Source: Gnetum montanum
Lineage: Eukaryota; Streptophyta; Gnetopsida; Gnetales; Gnetaceae
Assembly (NCBI GenBank): GCA_015680685.1
Contig: MNCI01035738.1
Location: forward strand, 1 to 54,713
Direction: 5' to 3'
Length of the DNA: 54,713 nt
Positions 44,331-54,713 of this stretch are shown piece after piece (position 1 is the first letter of the stretch; the number at the start of each line of letters is the position of its first letter). Made by a program: the position numbers and the translations under genes. The notes below the pieces were generated by a model. The model made no database searches. It worked only from the letters and a program-made list of their open reading frames with translations, and was not told the DNA's origin.

Positions 44331-46200
44331 TTTACTAACAATTACAAACATGTGACCAACTATAATTGGAAGCAGCTTCAAGATCAAGACATCATTAAGA
44401 TTCTGGGAATCCTTTTCCATTTTAGAGGTTCAACCTCTATTCTCTGAGAGTAGGTTATTTATTAGATTCAAAAGAAACTTGACAAATGGAAGACTAAACC
44501 CCTCACACTCTTGGGTAAGTATCTCGTATGTAAGTCCATATGTGTGTCAACCCATGTGTATTACTCTTCGTGTTGGGCCCCCTCTTAAGCTGCCTACGAG
44601 AAGCTAGAACGATTATTTCATGAGTTCATGTGGTCTTCCAAAGATTCTCAAAAAAGATTCCATCATGTCCCTTGGAATATTGTTACTCTTCCCAAGAATA
44701 ACGGTGGCTTAGGTCTTTTGAATTCCTTTAAGCAAGGAATTACCCTAGTTGCTAAGTGGTTGGTCCAGCATTTAGATGCCCTAGATATTATTGGGACCCT
44801 CCTCCAATTAAGACTTCATCAAGCGTTTCCTAAAAAACAAGCCCTTTTGGAAAAGTATCCATTTTCTCAATTGGATCCTTTCCCCCTTCACTATCATTCT
44901 TCTTGGATCTCATGTTTTCAAAAACATTTGGAGGGCATGGCAAATTCTACATAGTTATATTGACTGGAACTAACATCAAGATCAACCCTACTATCCTCTC
45001 TAAGTTGTGTCCCTAGTGGTTACATTTGTCACCCGCTCTCTTTGCCATCACAAATGCTAAGGTTGCTACCTCTTGGTATTGGAAAGGTGTTATTTCTTTG
45101 AATTGTCTTAGGTTGGCTGGTCAATGGATTTCGAGGGTTGAGTTTAATAATTTGTATGTGGAATCAAATGCAATGAACCATTGCCTAGCTCAGATTTACA
45201 CCTTTCTCCATTGTCATTGATAATTAGATGTTACGGTGCAAAGCACTTTTCATGGCCTTCAATGGCTTAATGGGGTAAAACTCCTACCTTACTAGTCATC
45301 TATCCCCTTTCACCTTTTGCATGACCCATTCGAGATCATTCAATGCTGTAATAAGTCTTAGCACAAACAAGAGTCAGTAAAATTCTGGATCTCCCTCTTC
45401 CAACGTATTTGGAAACTACTGACCCTCCCCAAAATTAAGCAGTTCCTCTTGTGTCTCCTCCACCAAGGTCTACCTATTGGTAAACATTTAAAATATCTAG
45501 GGATTTCCAATCCTAATTGCCCTCTCCGTGGTGGACAAAATAACTTTGTTAATGTGTTTTGGCATTGTCCCTTTGCTCAGCACATGTGGGATTGGGCTTC
45601 CAAAGCTTTTCCATCATGCAAGCTATCTCAAGATGATGCTATATTCGGCTTTTTGGCCATTACTTCTACTAATTTTAATGTTTTGTGAAAAGTTATTAAG
45701 TCTATTATTTTATATTATATTTGGAAGCGTAGATGCAATGTTATTTTTCAAAGGACAGATTATTCTAATAAATGTCATCTTACCATGTTGGAGAAGTTGT
45801 AGATCTTCCACCTCATTCATTTTCAACTCACATCTCAAGCATCCAAGTTCAACCTAGATAGTCATCAATTAGTTCATCTCCTATAGCCTTAGGAAAAACT
45901 CATGCATTCAAGCAACACTCTTTATCAGTAATCTTGGCAATGAAGCTTCCCTTCTTTAAGTTGTGTGGAGTCACCATTTGAAAGTCTCTCTATCCTTTAC
46001 TGAGTGCTCTCCACCTCATCTACATTTATGTCATTCTCTCTTGTAACAAGCCAATTTGTGTTGACGACTGGTAGTGCCTCACATCAGGTTTCCTCTTTTA
46101 TCAATCATTTATAAGGTTGTTCCCTAGTCTCATTCACAATTATCTCAATTCCCCCTTCCCTTTAACCCTGTGATTTAATGTAATTGATACTCTTTTAATA
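44331..46200 (+). pseudogene. LINE L-B ORF2, part 2: post-RT region and zf-RVT; 3' end
   Basis: Right of G4 the LINE resumes with 'DIIKILGIPFHF' (normally FLGIPF), 'LDKWKTKPLTLLGKYLVCKS' and 'KLERLFHEFMWSSKDSQKRF'. 'VPWNIVTLPKNNGGLGLLNS' follows, then 'WISCFQKHLEGMA' and 'TSWYWKGV', and then 'GISNPNCPLRGGQNNFVNVF' plus 'WHCPFAQHMWDWA', the zf-RVT block. These are the C-terminal domains of plant L1 ORF2. The likely 3' end is the 'ttttaatattaataaaacg' run near 46190. No poly(A) tail or matching target duplication was confirmed. Confidence 0.85.
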
Positions 46201-48234
46201 TTAATAAAACGTTTTTTAGAGGTCCAACACTTCCGGACAAAACATTCTCGAACTCCGTGTATAAGCGTTACTATTCCACCCCTCCTGGAAACGGCAAGTG
46301 AAGAATACCTTTTACGGTCTTACGGTGCACCCACGTTTATTCTTCCTTGATTTGCACAATTTCGCCGACAAAAAGATTTATCTGCAACGTAAAAAAGTTC
46401 ATCTGCAACAATGTTGTGACCCACTGAGTGAGCTTGCGGCATCCAAATCGGTTCCTGTAATGTGATAGCGACTCTAGCGACTAAATAGTAAAAGGTATGA
46501 GAAACTAGAGTCAATTACATTATAACCTATGCATCAAAAGAATCTAATTCGTGGAAGCCAAGAAGAATCAGGATTCATGATTTTGAATGTGTTTGGGTAC
46601 ATTCAGAAAAATTCTGAAAATTTGGAAAGGTATGGAGGGCATCGAATCAATTTCCTTACTCAAGGACCATAATCCAGCCAAACATATAATTTCTGCAACA
46701 ACCAGCAATAAAATAAAACCCTTTTGTTACTCAATCCAAACTTTCCAAGAATGAAATTAAACCTCAAGCCTCAAGCAAAATTATAGCAAATCACATCTGG
46801 TAGTACTTTTGTTCGAGGACCCATGAGTAGCACCTTAAAGCCATCTTGAAGATGACCACATTATAAAAAGACACAACTAAACTAAACTAGGCACAGTAAC
46901 TCACCTCACCAGGGCGATGATCAAAAGTCCTTCACCGGGATGATTGAAAACCTTTGGGACATTGGAGAATCGGCATCAATCATGAAGGGGAAAGTAAAAA
47001 CAGAGCTCCATGAGCTTGCATGTGGCCATTGGCTATGTTTTGGCGGGCTTCGTTGGCTCATAAGCAAACAGATTTTAAAAAAAAGTTAAACAAGCATCCA
47101 TCCTTACCATGTTCATGAGTCATGACCCATGACGATGACCCTGTTTTGCTTTCTCTTTTTTACAGCAGAGACATGAGAACAAGAGCAGAAAACACCAATG
47201 ATCAATAAACACACGTGAATGTGTGAGTCATGGCGGAACCTTCGACGCTCCCAAAGGCCAATCCATGTAAATGCAATGTTTTCCTCGCAGGCCCGTCCCA
47301 AACTTGATTTCCGTATGACTCAGACTTGGCCCTTCGGCCTTCGCTTACCAAAGAAGCCCTTTTGTAATTTCCGTGTGTTTGTTTTTTCATTCGTACTCCC
47401 CTGTTTTCTGTGGTCTGTGTCATGCCGATGGCATGAATCTTGATTGCTTGCTGGCCACTCAACAATGAAATGAATTCTGGAAGATTCAGAAGAGGGAAAG
47501 ATAAGTAAGATTTTAATGCACAAATGCAGACATGGAGAACAAGGCAAGGCAAGGCGATCATTTCAATGTAAATGTACAGAACAAAATTTCATTGGAAGTT
47601 ATGAAATATGTACCTATTGCGGATTTAATGCGCTCCAAATCGAATGCTCTTCTGTATGCGAGCTCCCGAATCCAAGGCCAACAGTAATCTCCAACGCATA
47701 GTTACTCACGAGTTTTTGGAACGGCTCGGGAAACTTTACTCCGTGTTTCTGGAAGGCTGGGGAAATTTTACCCGAAGTGTTCGATGCAAAGAGGAGCAAA
47801 AGCACATAAATTGTCTCAAATTCCGAGCCTGAAACCGGCAATTGCGCATGCATAATTGGAACTTTGGATTAAGGCAAAGGTTAGCAAGTTTTCTCAACTC
47901 TAGTCAAAATGCCGTTTCAGAGTTTTCGAGCAAAATTTTGCATCGGATTTTACATTTCATCTAAATCAATTGCCTTGGATTATCAGTTTGCTTCTTCCAA
48001 CTTCTAGGTCAAGAACATTGACTGGAGATTTGCAGACTGGAAATTTAAAACGCTAAAAGAAAAAGGAAAAGAGACGATCCTAAAGCTGTGCTTTCGTAGT
48101 GCACAAGCAGCCATTCTTGTTCTTAGTGCAACAAAATACATTGTTTTAATAGAAGGGTGTTTTAGAGTCATGCGAAAACTTGCAACACACAGCAATGAAT
48201 TTTCGTTCTCACTTCATTATTAAAGGGTGCATTA
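46201..48234. other. Intergenic sequence, higher GC, without a confident gene
   Basis: This stretch looks less like transposon debris. Small open frames occur on both strands (for example 46320-46514 minus, 47202-47561 minus, 47219-47443 plus). None shows a motif I recognise, apart from the possible exon listed separately. No RNA gene was noticed. Confidence 0.4.
47614..47853 (-). CDS. Possible orphan exon or short ORF, unknown product
   Basis: A 79-codon minus-strand frame reads 'LLLLFASNTSGKISPAFQKH', 'GVKFPEPFQKLVSNYALEIT' and 'VGLGFGSSHTEEHSIWSALN'. Composition is more protein-like than that of neighbouring frames and GC is higher. I recognise no domain. It has no clear partner exons, promoter or poly(A) signal, so it could be a chance frame, an exon of an unseen gene or a fragment of a captured gene. 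Confidence 0.25.
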   Translation of the reverse strand: MHAQLPVSGSEFETIYVLLLLFASNTSGKISPAFQKHGVKFPEPFQKLVSNYALEITVGLGFGSSHTEEHSIWSALNPQ

Positions 48235-48500
48235 ACACCTTTCAGTGTAGGGTTACTGTGTGTGTCTTTGTATCCAGGATAATGACATGGGCTTAGTGTA
48301 GTCATCGTTATGCCCCTACACCAACATCTTTCAGTGTAGTGTAGGGTTGCTGTGTGTGTCTTAATACCGATACCAAGGATAACTACATGGGCTTAGTGCG
48401 GTCATCGTTATGCCCATACACTAACACCTTCCAGTGTAGGGTTACTGTGTGTCTTTATACCAAGGATAACTACATGAGCTTAGTGTAGTCATCATTATGC
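48235..48500. repeat. Tandem repeat, three imperfect units of about 90-100 bp
   Basis: Units start at 48235, 48324 and 48424. Each reads 'ttcagtgtagggttactgtg', then 'ggataactacatgggcttag', then 'tgtagtcatcgttatgcc'. Unit 2 has a small internal 'gtgta' duplication and unit 3 is shorter. It is not CRISPR-like: the units are contiguous, with no unique spacers. Confidence 0.9.
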
Positions 48501-48811
48501 CGGTGCTTTTGTCCAAAGGATAACAACAAAGTACCCTAGTAGGTAAAGTAGATTAATGGATTTAGTAGAAGTGCTGGGCTTTAATTCTGAGACTTCTATA
48601 CAACATAGGACAAGTTCGCACAACATACAGAAGAGTAAAGGACAAAGCAAGCTATACAGAGAGGTTTTCTTAAGACAACACAATGGCTTGTGCCATCTCA
48701 GTCCAATTTCTGTAAGAGGCATTAAACTATCCAAATTCTGTGTCATCTTTAATTAATATTCGAAGATATAAAATATCTGAATTTTTGATTTGGCCAACAA
48801 TGCCTTTTTTT

Positions 48812-48855
48812 AAAAAGCATATATTCATGGTTAAAAAAGCATATATTCATGGTTA
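48812..48855. repeat. 22-base direct tandem duplication
   Basis: 'aaaaagcatatattcatggt' plus 'ta' occurs twice back to back at 48812-48833 and 48834-48855. Confidence 0.95.
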
Positions 48856-49531
48856 TAAATGAGTAAGGATGAAAGGAAAACCAAATGCTGTAGCCTTATC
48901 CTCAACCCCTACAGAGCTCCCTAGAACTGTGCAAGACGGCTGTTTTGGTAATTATCATTTTTTCCCTTGAAGAATTCTGACTTATTATTTTAAATCTCAC
49001 TTTTCATAACAGTTGCCTCTTTTCTAACATTTCTGTTGTGTACCTTCTTGCATATCTCATTTTTTTGGTTCTTACCAATCATATGAATACAGTGAGGATC
49101 CACATTAGTAAGATTTCATGCCGCAAGAAACTAATATTATAGTATTTGATTCATTTTTTAGATCTTACCAATCAAGTTAAACTTCATTAATGTTTGTGCT
49201 GATCGGGGAAAGCCTGGTAGCATTATAGTGATGGCCTCCGCCTCTGTAGAAGTCAGTGCTGTAGCACATACAGCCGTGAAAATCAAGCCCGACGCTTCGA
49301 TTCAAAATCTGTATTTTGCCATCATGTCTAACAATGTAAATGAAGCAGAAAAAATTATAGAAGAAAACCCAGAGTTTATAAATGAGGATTATCCCAAACA
49401 AATCATGCACAAGCATCCTCTCTTGATTGCTTGCGAAATTGGTAGCGTTGGAATGGTGGATCTTCTATGGAACAAATCCAAGGATTTTTGGGGTACCTGT
49501 CTTCATGCGGCAGTTCAAAGCGGCCTTCCTG

Positions 49532-49915
49532 GTGCCTGTTTCTAGCTCTCTCTCATATTCTCTGTTTTTATTATGTAACAGGGTTTTCATTTTCCTGCTT
49601 CTTAAACTACTTTCATTAAGAAAATCGTACCTTTAGGATTAAGATCATAAATAGTTCTCAATAGCTAGTTTTTTAAATTTTTAAAGGACAAAATTCAGAT
49701 TTAAGATTTTGGCTGACTGGTAACCATTTCATAAATCTTTTATTGAATGACACACATCTTGGATACGAAATGCAATTGAAATGGGTAACACTGAACTCTA
49801 TTACTCTTCTTGGCAGTTATAAATAATTTTTTATAATATTAAATATTCAAAATTCTGAGAAGTTAACTTTTTAAACAGGGTTTCATAAGCAATCGATGGT
49901 TTTGGTTTGATGCAG
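49532..49915 (+). other. Predicted intron 1 of the ankyrin-PGG locus
   Basis: It is bounded by GTGCCTG and TTGATGCAG. It is AT-rich, with a T-rich tract upstream of the acceptor. Splicing keeps the ankyrin helix 'HAAVQSGLPEMFDKITAAL' in frame, which is the main support. Confidence 0.65.
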
Positions 49916-50837
49916 AAATGTTTGATAAAATTACTGCTGCTCTTGTCGCCTAAAAGCTTCATCCTGATGCCCGGCCGTACGAAAACATGCTGGAGCGTTT
50001 GGTGTTCACAACAGACCAAAATCAAGATTACCCCATTCACGTTGCTGCCAGACGAGGCAATTTCCATGCTGTGAAACACATGCTGGTTTCGTTTCCAAAT
50101 GTGAAATTCTTGAAAGATAAGCAGGGGAGGAATGCACTGCACGTGTCGGTGGAAAGTCAGCATGAAAAGATTACTTGTCATCTCCTTAAAGAAGCAATCA
50201 TGGAAGTCGTTGGCACTAGCGACCGACAACGAAGGAAAATCTTTTCTGGACAATATCAGAAGCTTAGATGATAATGTAAGCAAGAAAAAACTATTAGTTT
50301 AGTTAAGTTGTCTATTTCATGGATCATTGCAGGATAGTAAAACCACTGTACCGTGCGTATTCCTCGGTATTAGAAATCTCTGCTCGTAACGACCATTAGG
50401 TTAAGGTTAATTACGACAATTGGGTTCGGTAAAGGTCAAAAATTCTTGTCATAAATAACGTTCTTCCTGTATATGTTCTGTACCATGCAATGATAAGTTA
50501 TCTTGGGTTTCCCCTCACAATGGACATGCTCATGTAGACTTGCCTGAGCACAGACTGAAAATCACATTGAGTAGGGTATAGGGATTGAAATATTAAGCAA
50601 GAAGGGACGAAATCATTCCATGGTAATAGAATTACCATATGAATATTCATCAATGCGAGTTGGTTCCACCATTTTTTCAGCATATACTTTTAGAGCTCTT
50701 TAATAGAGTAACTAGCTTAGTAAATTAGGATAGCTTAATTTGTTTAGTTACACTGTTTTCTTCTATTTGTCTGTTGTATGAGAAATTCTTGAGCCTTTGC
50801 ATATTGCTCCATTTGTCTTGTTATTTCTGAACTTGTA

Positions 50838-50905
50838 AAGCAAGTGCAAGCGTAGGAGCACCAAGGGCAACAAGAAAGCATTAGGTCCTTCTTCCGCTTG
50901 AAAGG
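50838..50905 (+). pseudogene. Possible worn internal exon of the ankyrin-PGG locus
   Basis: Plus-strand text 'SASVGAPRATRKH', a stop, then 'VLLPLER' ends at a GGTAAAC donor-like site. A linker of this kind between ankyrins and PGG is plausible. There is no family landmark strong enough to be sure. Confidence 0.25.
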
Positions 50906-51062
50906 TAAACAGAGGAGTCCATCTATAAGGTCTCCAAATGCACGTCATAAAATATTTCAGTCTAGGTTTGAATATGATGCGCAGTAGATAGACTGTATTG
51001 ATGGTGATCTACATTCTACACCATGTTCGTTTTCTTATCACTTCATGTTTTCTATTTACCAG

Positions 51063-51721
51063 GCCCTAACAAAAATTTTGCGTGCCATAAGGAAGACCAA
51101 GCATAACAGCACAGCGCAAAAAGAAGTGGGGAACAAAGTGAAGAAGATAAGGGACAAAGAACGAGATAGAAAGCGTAAGGAAGAGATATCCAGTCTGTGA
51201 CTGCAGTGCTGCTAGCCACCATAAGTTACCAGGTTGTATTATTGTATTATCTATGCCAGGAGGAGGGGCCTTGGATAACAGCAATGGATCAGGAGTGCTC
51301 AATAATAATACTAATAATACCACTATCAGAACTGGTTGATGGTAGTCACTTTAAGGCATTTGTAAGGCTCAACACTGTGGCCCTGACTGTGTCATTGATG
51401 GTGGTATTGTTCCTTACTAAGGATATGTTGATGGGATTTCTGAATATGGATCGCTATCTCAGTGGCCACCTACTTCGCATGAGATACTTCAATCTCATCA
51501 TCAGTGTGGGTTCCATCTGTATTCTTCTTTCCTACGGCCAAGGCTTGAAAACTTTATACCCTAGGGATAATCCTGTGTCGTCCATGTTTGAGTTATACGC
51601 TTTCATTCCCCTGTTCTGTTATCTTCTGCTGAATGTGGCTACAAACTCCACTTCCTACCATGGCTCTGCAATGTGGCTACAAAGTCTGCTTCCTATTATG
51701 CATGGCTCTGCCAAGTGGTGA
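51063..51721 (+). pseudogene. PGG membrane-domain exon of the ankyrin locus
   Basis: The acceptor CCAG ends at 51062. The exon opens with 'ALTKILRAIRKTKHNSTAQK' and a lysine/arginine-rich stretch ('KVKKIRDKERDRKRKEEI'), then needs a frame change near 51190 to reach 'SVTAVLLATISYQ'. The signature P-G-G itself is in yet another frame at 51256-51264 ('MPGGGALDNSNGSGV'). The frame returns by about 51345 for 'SHFKAFVRLNTVALTVSLMV'. Three hydrophobic segments follow, including 'NLIISVGSICILLSY'. A partial duplication of 'tgtggctacaaa...atggctctgc' lies at 51634-51710 near the stop at 51719. Confidence 0.7.
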
Positions 51722-52500
51722 AAGTACATGTCCATGCTCGAAATCTATTGCAGTGTTTTCGGACAAACGAGAATAACATGCAAGCGTCTTTCAGTAATTT
51801 GGGTAGGAGCCCAAGTACCTGATTTCAAGCAAGGTGGTGATGGAACCGTGGAAGTTGTGTATTAGCCTGCACTTTCAATAATCATGGTATTTTTCTTCTC
51901 GTGTTGAGTCGAGCTGGTTTAATTGTGTCGGTAACCTCATTAGAATGGGTTCCGAAGCATTTGAAGTTTATAATTTTGTATCTTATTAGGGTGTTGGATC
52001 TCGAGCTTTTTATTATAACATAGTAAACATGATGTTTCATGGACGGTTTTGGTAACCATTTTAGTGCAGCAAGTTGCACTTCCGGTTGAAGTTATGCTTG
52101 GAACATCCTTGAAAATAAAAGAGAACAAGTTAAATAATGCACTGTTACCATCCATATTTTCATAACATGGTTGCTTTGGAATAACATTGGCATGGGCCTG
52201 AATATGTAATTAATTTTTAGTTTGTGAATCCATTATTTTAAGAATGAATGAAAATTTTTGATTAATAACAAGGTAATAGAATTTTTAGGGATCTAAAGCT
52301 TTTCTTTTTAATTAGACTTTTGGGATATTATTATTATTGTTATTACTACTACTACTAGGTTAGCATGATAGTATTATACAAGCAAACAGTTAACCTTTAA
52401 ATTACACTTAAAGCATCTTTACATTCTATAAAAAGTTAGTCTTGATTGTGATAAGACCTAATTTTCCTCACTTTAATTTTTCCCTAGCAAATCTAATTTT
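51722..52500. other. AT-rich sequence between the ankyrin locus and LINE remnant L-C
   Basis: No gene recognised. A short (ATT/ACT)n microsatellite lies at 52327-52357. The first 200 bases may be the 3' UTR of the ankyrin locus. Confidence 0.4.
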
Positions 52501-52514
52501 TTAAAAATTCCCCT

Positions 52515-53600
52515 ATGGGGGATTCTATATTACTCACATTTTCTTCCACTAATTTTGAAATTTCTATTTCTTTTATCAATGCAGAAATTTCTATTGATTC
52601 CCAAAATACAAATATACAAGGTTGTAAGAAAAAAGTTGTGACGCCTTCTTTCAATGATGTTGATGCAACTAAGACATCCAATTTTTTTCTCCCAATGATG
52701 TATATAAGTCATTGTTTCCTAATCTTTCATCATAATGTGTTCATTCAAATTCTAGGTTACTTGCCTCATAATCAAAGTTTCATTTCAAAATTAAATGATG
52801 TGATGAAAAAACATGACATTCAAGTCCTTCATGTTAGGGATTTTTTTTTCTACTTATGAATTAGACAATGCTTTGATCATGCAACATTCTCTAGATATAG
52901 GATCTTTTATTCATAAGCATGCAATATTGATCAATCATAAGTGGGCTCTAAATTTTAATGTTCAATATGAAAAATATGCTAAAGTTCCATTTTTGAGTCA
53001 TATAACCTTCTGTTGATTTTTCAGAAAGTTGAGTAGAAAATTGTTAGTCTTCTCAATCCCATTAAGCATATGGAGTTTATTTCTACAACTTTTGATTTTG
53101 TAAATGTTTTTTTCTTTTTCTTTTTTTCTTTTTTTTTGTTGAAATCAACATTCTCAAATGTAAAAAGGAATTGGTATTACAAGCAAAAGGAATGACTTAC
53201 ATTTAGCTAATTAAATATTAAAATCTTTCCTAATTCTTACAAATTTTACCATCATGAAAGACATTTATTTAATGCTTGTTCTTTTTTGCACAAGAGAAAA
53301 AATTATGAAGAAAAGAAAAAATGGGTTATGGTTGAAGATAGGAAAAAACAATATGAAAATAAACATATGCAAAATTAATTTAATGTCAATGATAAGAATG
53401 ATCAAATGGCAATAAAGAATCTAGAGAAGATAAAAGCACCTTTGTATAATTTTAGTGCTACTATAGAAAGTATTAAGTAGCTTGGACAAATAAGTAGAAA
53501 GGTAAATTATTTGTGTCTAATTAGAATACTATTAAAATAGAGATTAAAACTAGTCTTGATAATAATGTTACAATTGTTGGTGAAGATTCTCAATGTACGA
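52515..53600 (+). pseudogene. LINE-type ORF1 remnant L-C (DUF4283 plus knuckle-like region)
   Basis: An open frame (52515-52859) leads into 'LGYLPHNQSFISKLNDVMKK' and 'HDIQVLHVRDFFF'. After a frame change in a T9 run (52839-52851) it continues 'YELDNALIMQHSLDIGSFIH', 'INHKWALNFNVQ' and 'YEKYAKVPF'. That is the DUF4283 layout (G-x-x-P, FxxxxxxDxxxxxxxxGxFI, KWxxNFxxxxxxxxKVPxW). A worn 'SKIVSLL' type block and 'YHHERHLFNACSFLHKREKN' with a basic 'KKKWV' segment follow near 53235-53340. The assignment rests on layout rather than strong identity. No ORF2 follows. Confidence 0.45.
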
Positions 53601-54713
53601 TCAATGAAAAGCAAAGAAGTGAAGATCTTCCATAAGTGCTACCACTTTCTTGCTTTGATACAAATATTAGTATTAAGTCATAGCTCTCTATATCAAATCC
53701 CTTTGCTACTTAAAATTTAAACATGGATATTGAAAAGTGATGTAAATTTTGTTAAAACTAGGATCTTCCTCCTAACTAACTATTAATTTTCTTCACATCT
53801 TTCTTTTTTAAAAGTATCAATTATAAGGTTGTACATGTGAGTATATGGTTCTAAAATTGAAAACCTTTTTCTACACACACACTCTCTCTCTCTCACTCTC
53901 TCTCACATATATATTAATGATGTCTACTTAGTGTCAAGATTGTGATGTACTCTAAATTTTATTTGTTCATTATCAATATTTTGTTAGGGTCCAACACCCC
54001 AAAAGTTAGTTAGTCTTGGCTATATGTTCAGGTTTTAACCCTCTCCTCCACTTTCTCTAATCAACTTTTAACTAATCAATTAATCATATATAAGAGTTAG
54101 TTATACATCTTAGGTTCTACTTGTACCTTTATAAATAAATATAAATTTTAATTTTATATCTAGGTATTTTTTTTTCTCTTTTTTTTCCCATGCAAAACTT
54201 TTCTATACTTTTATGACTAAATGTCTTCTAGTTATATTAGCTTAAAAATTAGTATAGCTTCTAATTAGACAAGTGGTTATTTTGCAATCTAATGATAAAA
54301 AAGAAGCCATGCAAGGTATGATAATCTCATGTTAGATATTCAATTAGATGATCTTTGGAGAGGTATTTGAATGATTTTAAAGGAAATTTTGATAATTATT
54401 AAGAAAAAAACTTAAAGTTCCTTGTATATGATGAAAGGTGCAATAGAAACGCTTGCCTACCCATAGCTTTATTTAGATGATGTTGCATTTACACTAGAGC
54501 ATCAAAATTACACTATCTACATAGTTTCTATTTGGCCTATAAATATTGATTAATGTCATAAGAGATGTATGCTTCTTTTATTTAATCTCAAGCTTGATCC
54601 TCATGGTTGGTTTTCTAAAGTCCATCAAGGCTAAGAGTTATTAATTGTTAAAATGAATAGCAATGTGAATGTACTTTTAAATTATTTTCTTACATAATAA
54701 AAGTATGGATCTT
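53601..54713. other. Unassigned AT-rich sequence at the right end
   Basis: Only short frames and simple repeats, including an (AC)/(TC) microsatellite at 53872-53906. No transposon end, RNA gene or coding motif recognised. Confidence 0.4.

Larger units (their letters stand above)
49231..51721 (+). pseudogene. Ankyrin-repeat/PGG-domain gene, disrupted
   Basis: Exon 1 (49231-49531) begins ATG ('MASASVEVSAVAHTAVKIKP') and encodes ankyrin repeats such as 'NLYFAIMSNNVNEAEKIIEE' and 'LLIACEIGSVGMVDLLW'. A GT donor at 49532 and an AG acceptor ending at 49915 join in phase to exon 2 (49916-50274; 'YPIHVAARRGNFHAVKHML', 'RNALHVSVESQHEKITCHLL'; donor GTAAG). A last exon from 51063 gives a basic linker, then a PGG membrane domain ('VTAVLLATISYQVV', 'LNTVALTVSLMVVLFL'). 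The family (ACD6-like ankyrin-TM proteins) acts in plant defence and stress signalling. Lesions are a TAA stop at 49951, frameshifts near 50200 and 51190, and a shifted frame through the PGG motif. Middle ankyrin exons are not found. Confidence 0.75.

Noticed and set aside
48235-48500. Possible CRISPR-like array
   Set aside because: Units are about 90-100 bases, contiguous and without spacers, in a plant genomic context.

Overview
The window looks like plant nuclear DNA dominated by old, decayed retrotransposons. It is AT-rich, has almost no long open reading frames, and carries Ty1/Copia, Ty3 (Athila-like) and LINE remnants typical of plants. The one recognisable host locus, at the right end, is an ankyrin-repeat/PGG gene of a plant-specific family. 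A gymnosperm or another large, slowly purged genome would fit the age and nesting, but I cannot name the species. The assembly has an 880-base N run (17762-18641) and two single Ns (429, 29715).

Layout. (1) 1-20947 is a three-layer nest. A minus-strand Copia element (C1; 3' LTR to 832, coding remnant 833-4880, 5' LTR split into 4890-5243 and 20210-20947) is interrupted by a plus-strand Ty3 element (G1, 5244-20209). G1 is itself interrupted inside gag by a related element (G2, 7166-16194). (2) 21467-25727 is a minus-strand Ty3 element (G3) with gag and protease only, flanked by a perfect TCAAG duplication. (3) 26120-33200 is a LINE reverse-transcriptase remnant split by a nearly full minus-strand SIRE/Maximus-like Copia element (C2, 26432-32610). 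(4) About 35600-46200 is a second plant L1-type LINE, with ORF1, endonuclease, RT and zf-RVT remnants. It is split by a minus-strand Ty3 element (G4, 38474-44325) with perfect ATAGC target duplications. (5) 46200-54713 is quieter. It holds a roughly 90-100 bp tandem repeat (48235-48500), an ankyrin-PGG pseudogene (49231-51721) and a third LINE ORF1-like remnant (about 52515-53600).

How the parts relate. No Ty3 reverse transcriptase or integrase is visible anywhere. All four Ty3 elements carry gag without pol, so they probably depended on enzymes supplied from elsewhere. G1, G2 and G4 form one family: LTRs running TGATGAGT...ACTCATCA, a tRNA-Asp primer site, Athila-like Gag, a CGTGGGGGTA-type polypurine tract and GATATC-rich LTR upstream regions. 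G2 alone keeps a second long decayed ORF (12419-15240, Q/E-rich then coiled coil) of unknown function, preceded by a sequence resembling its own family's LTR promoter. That accessory ORF and its apparent private promoter are the least ordinary features here. All proteins described are broken by stops and frameshifts, so this is a fossil record rather than a set of working genes.
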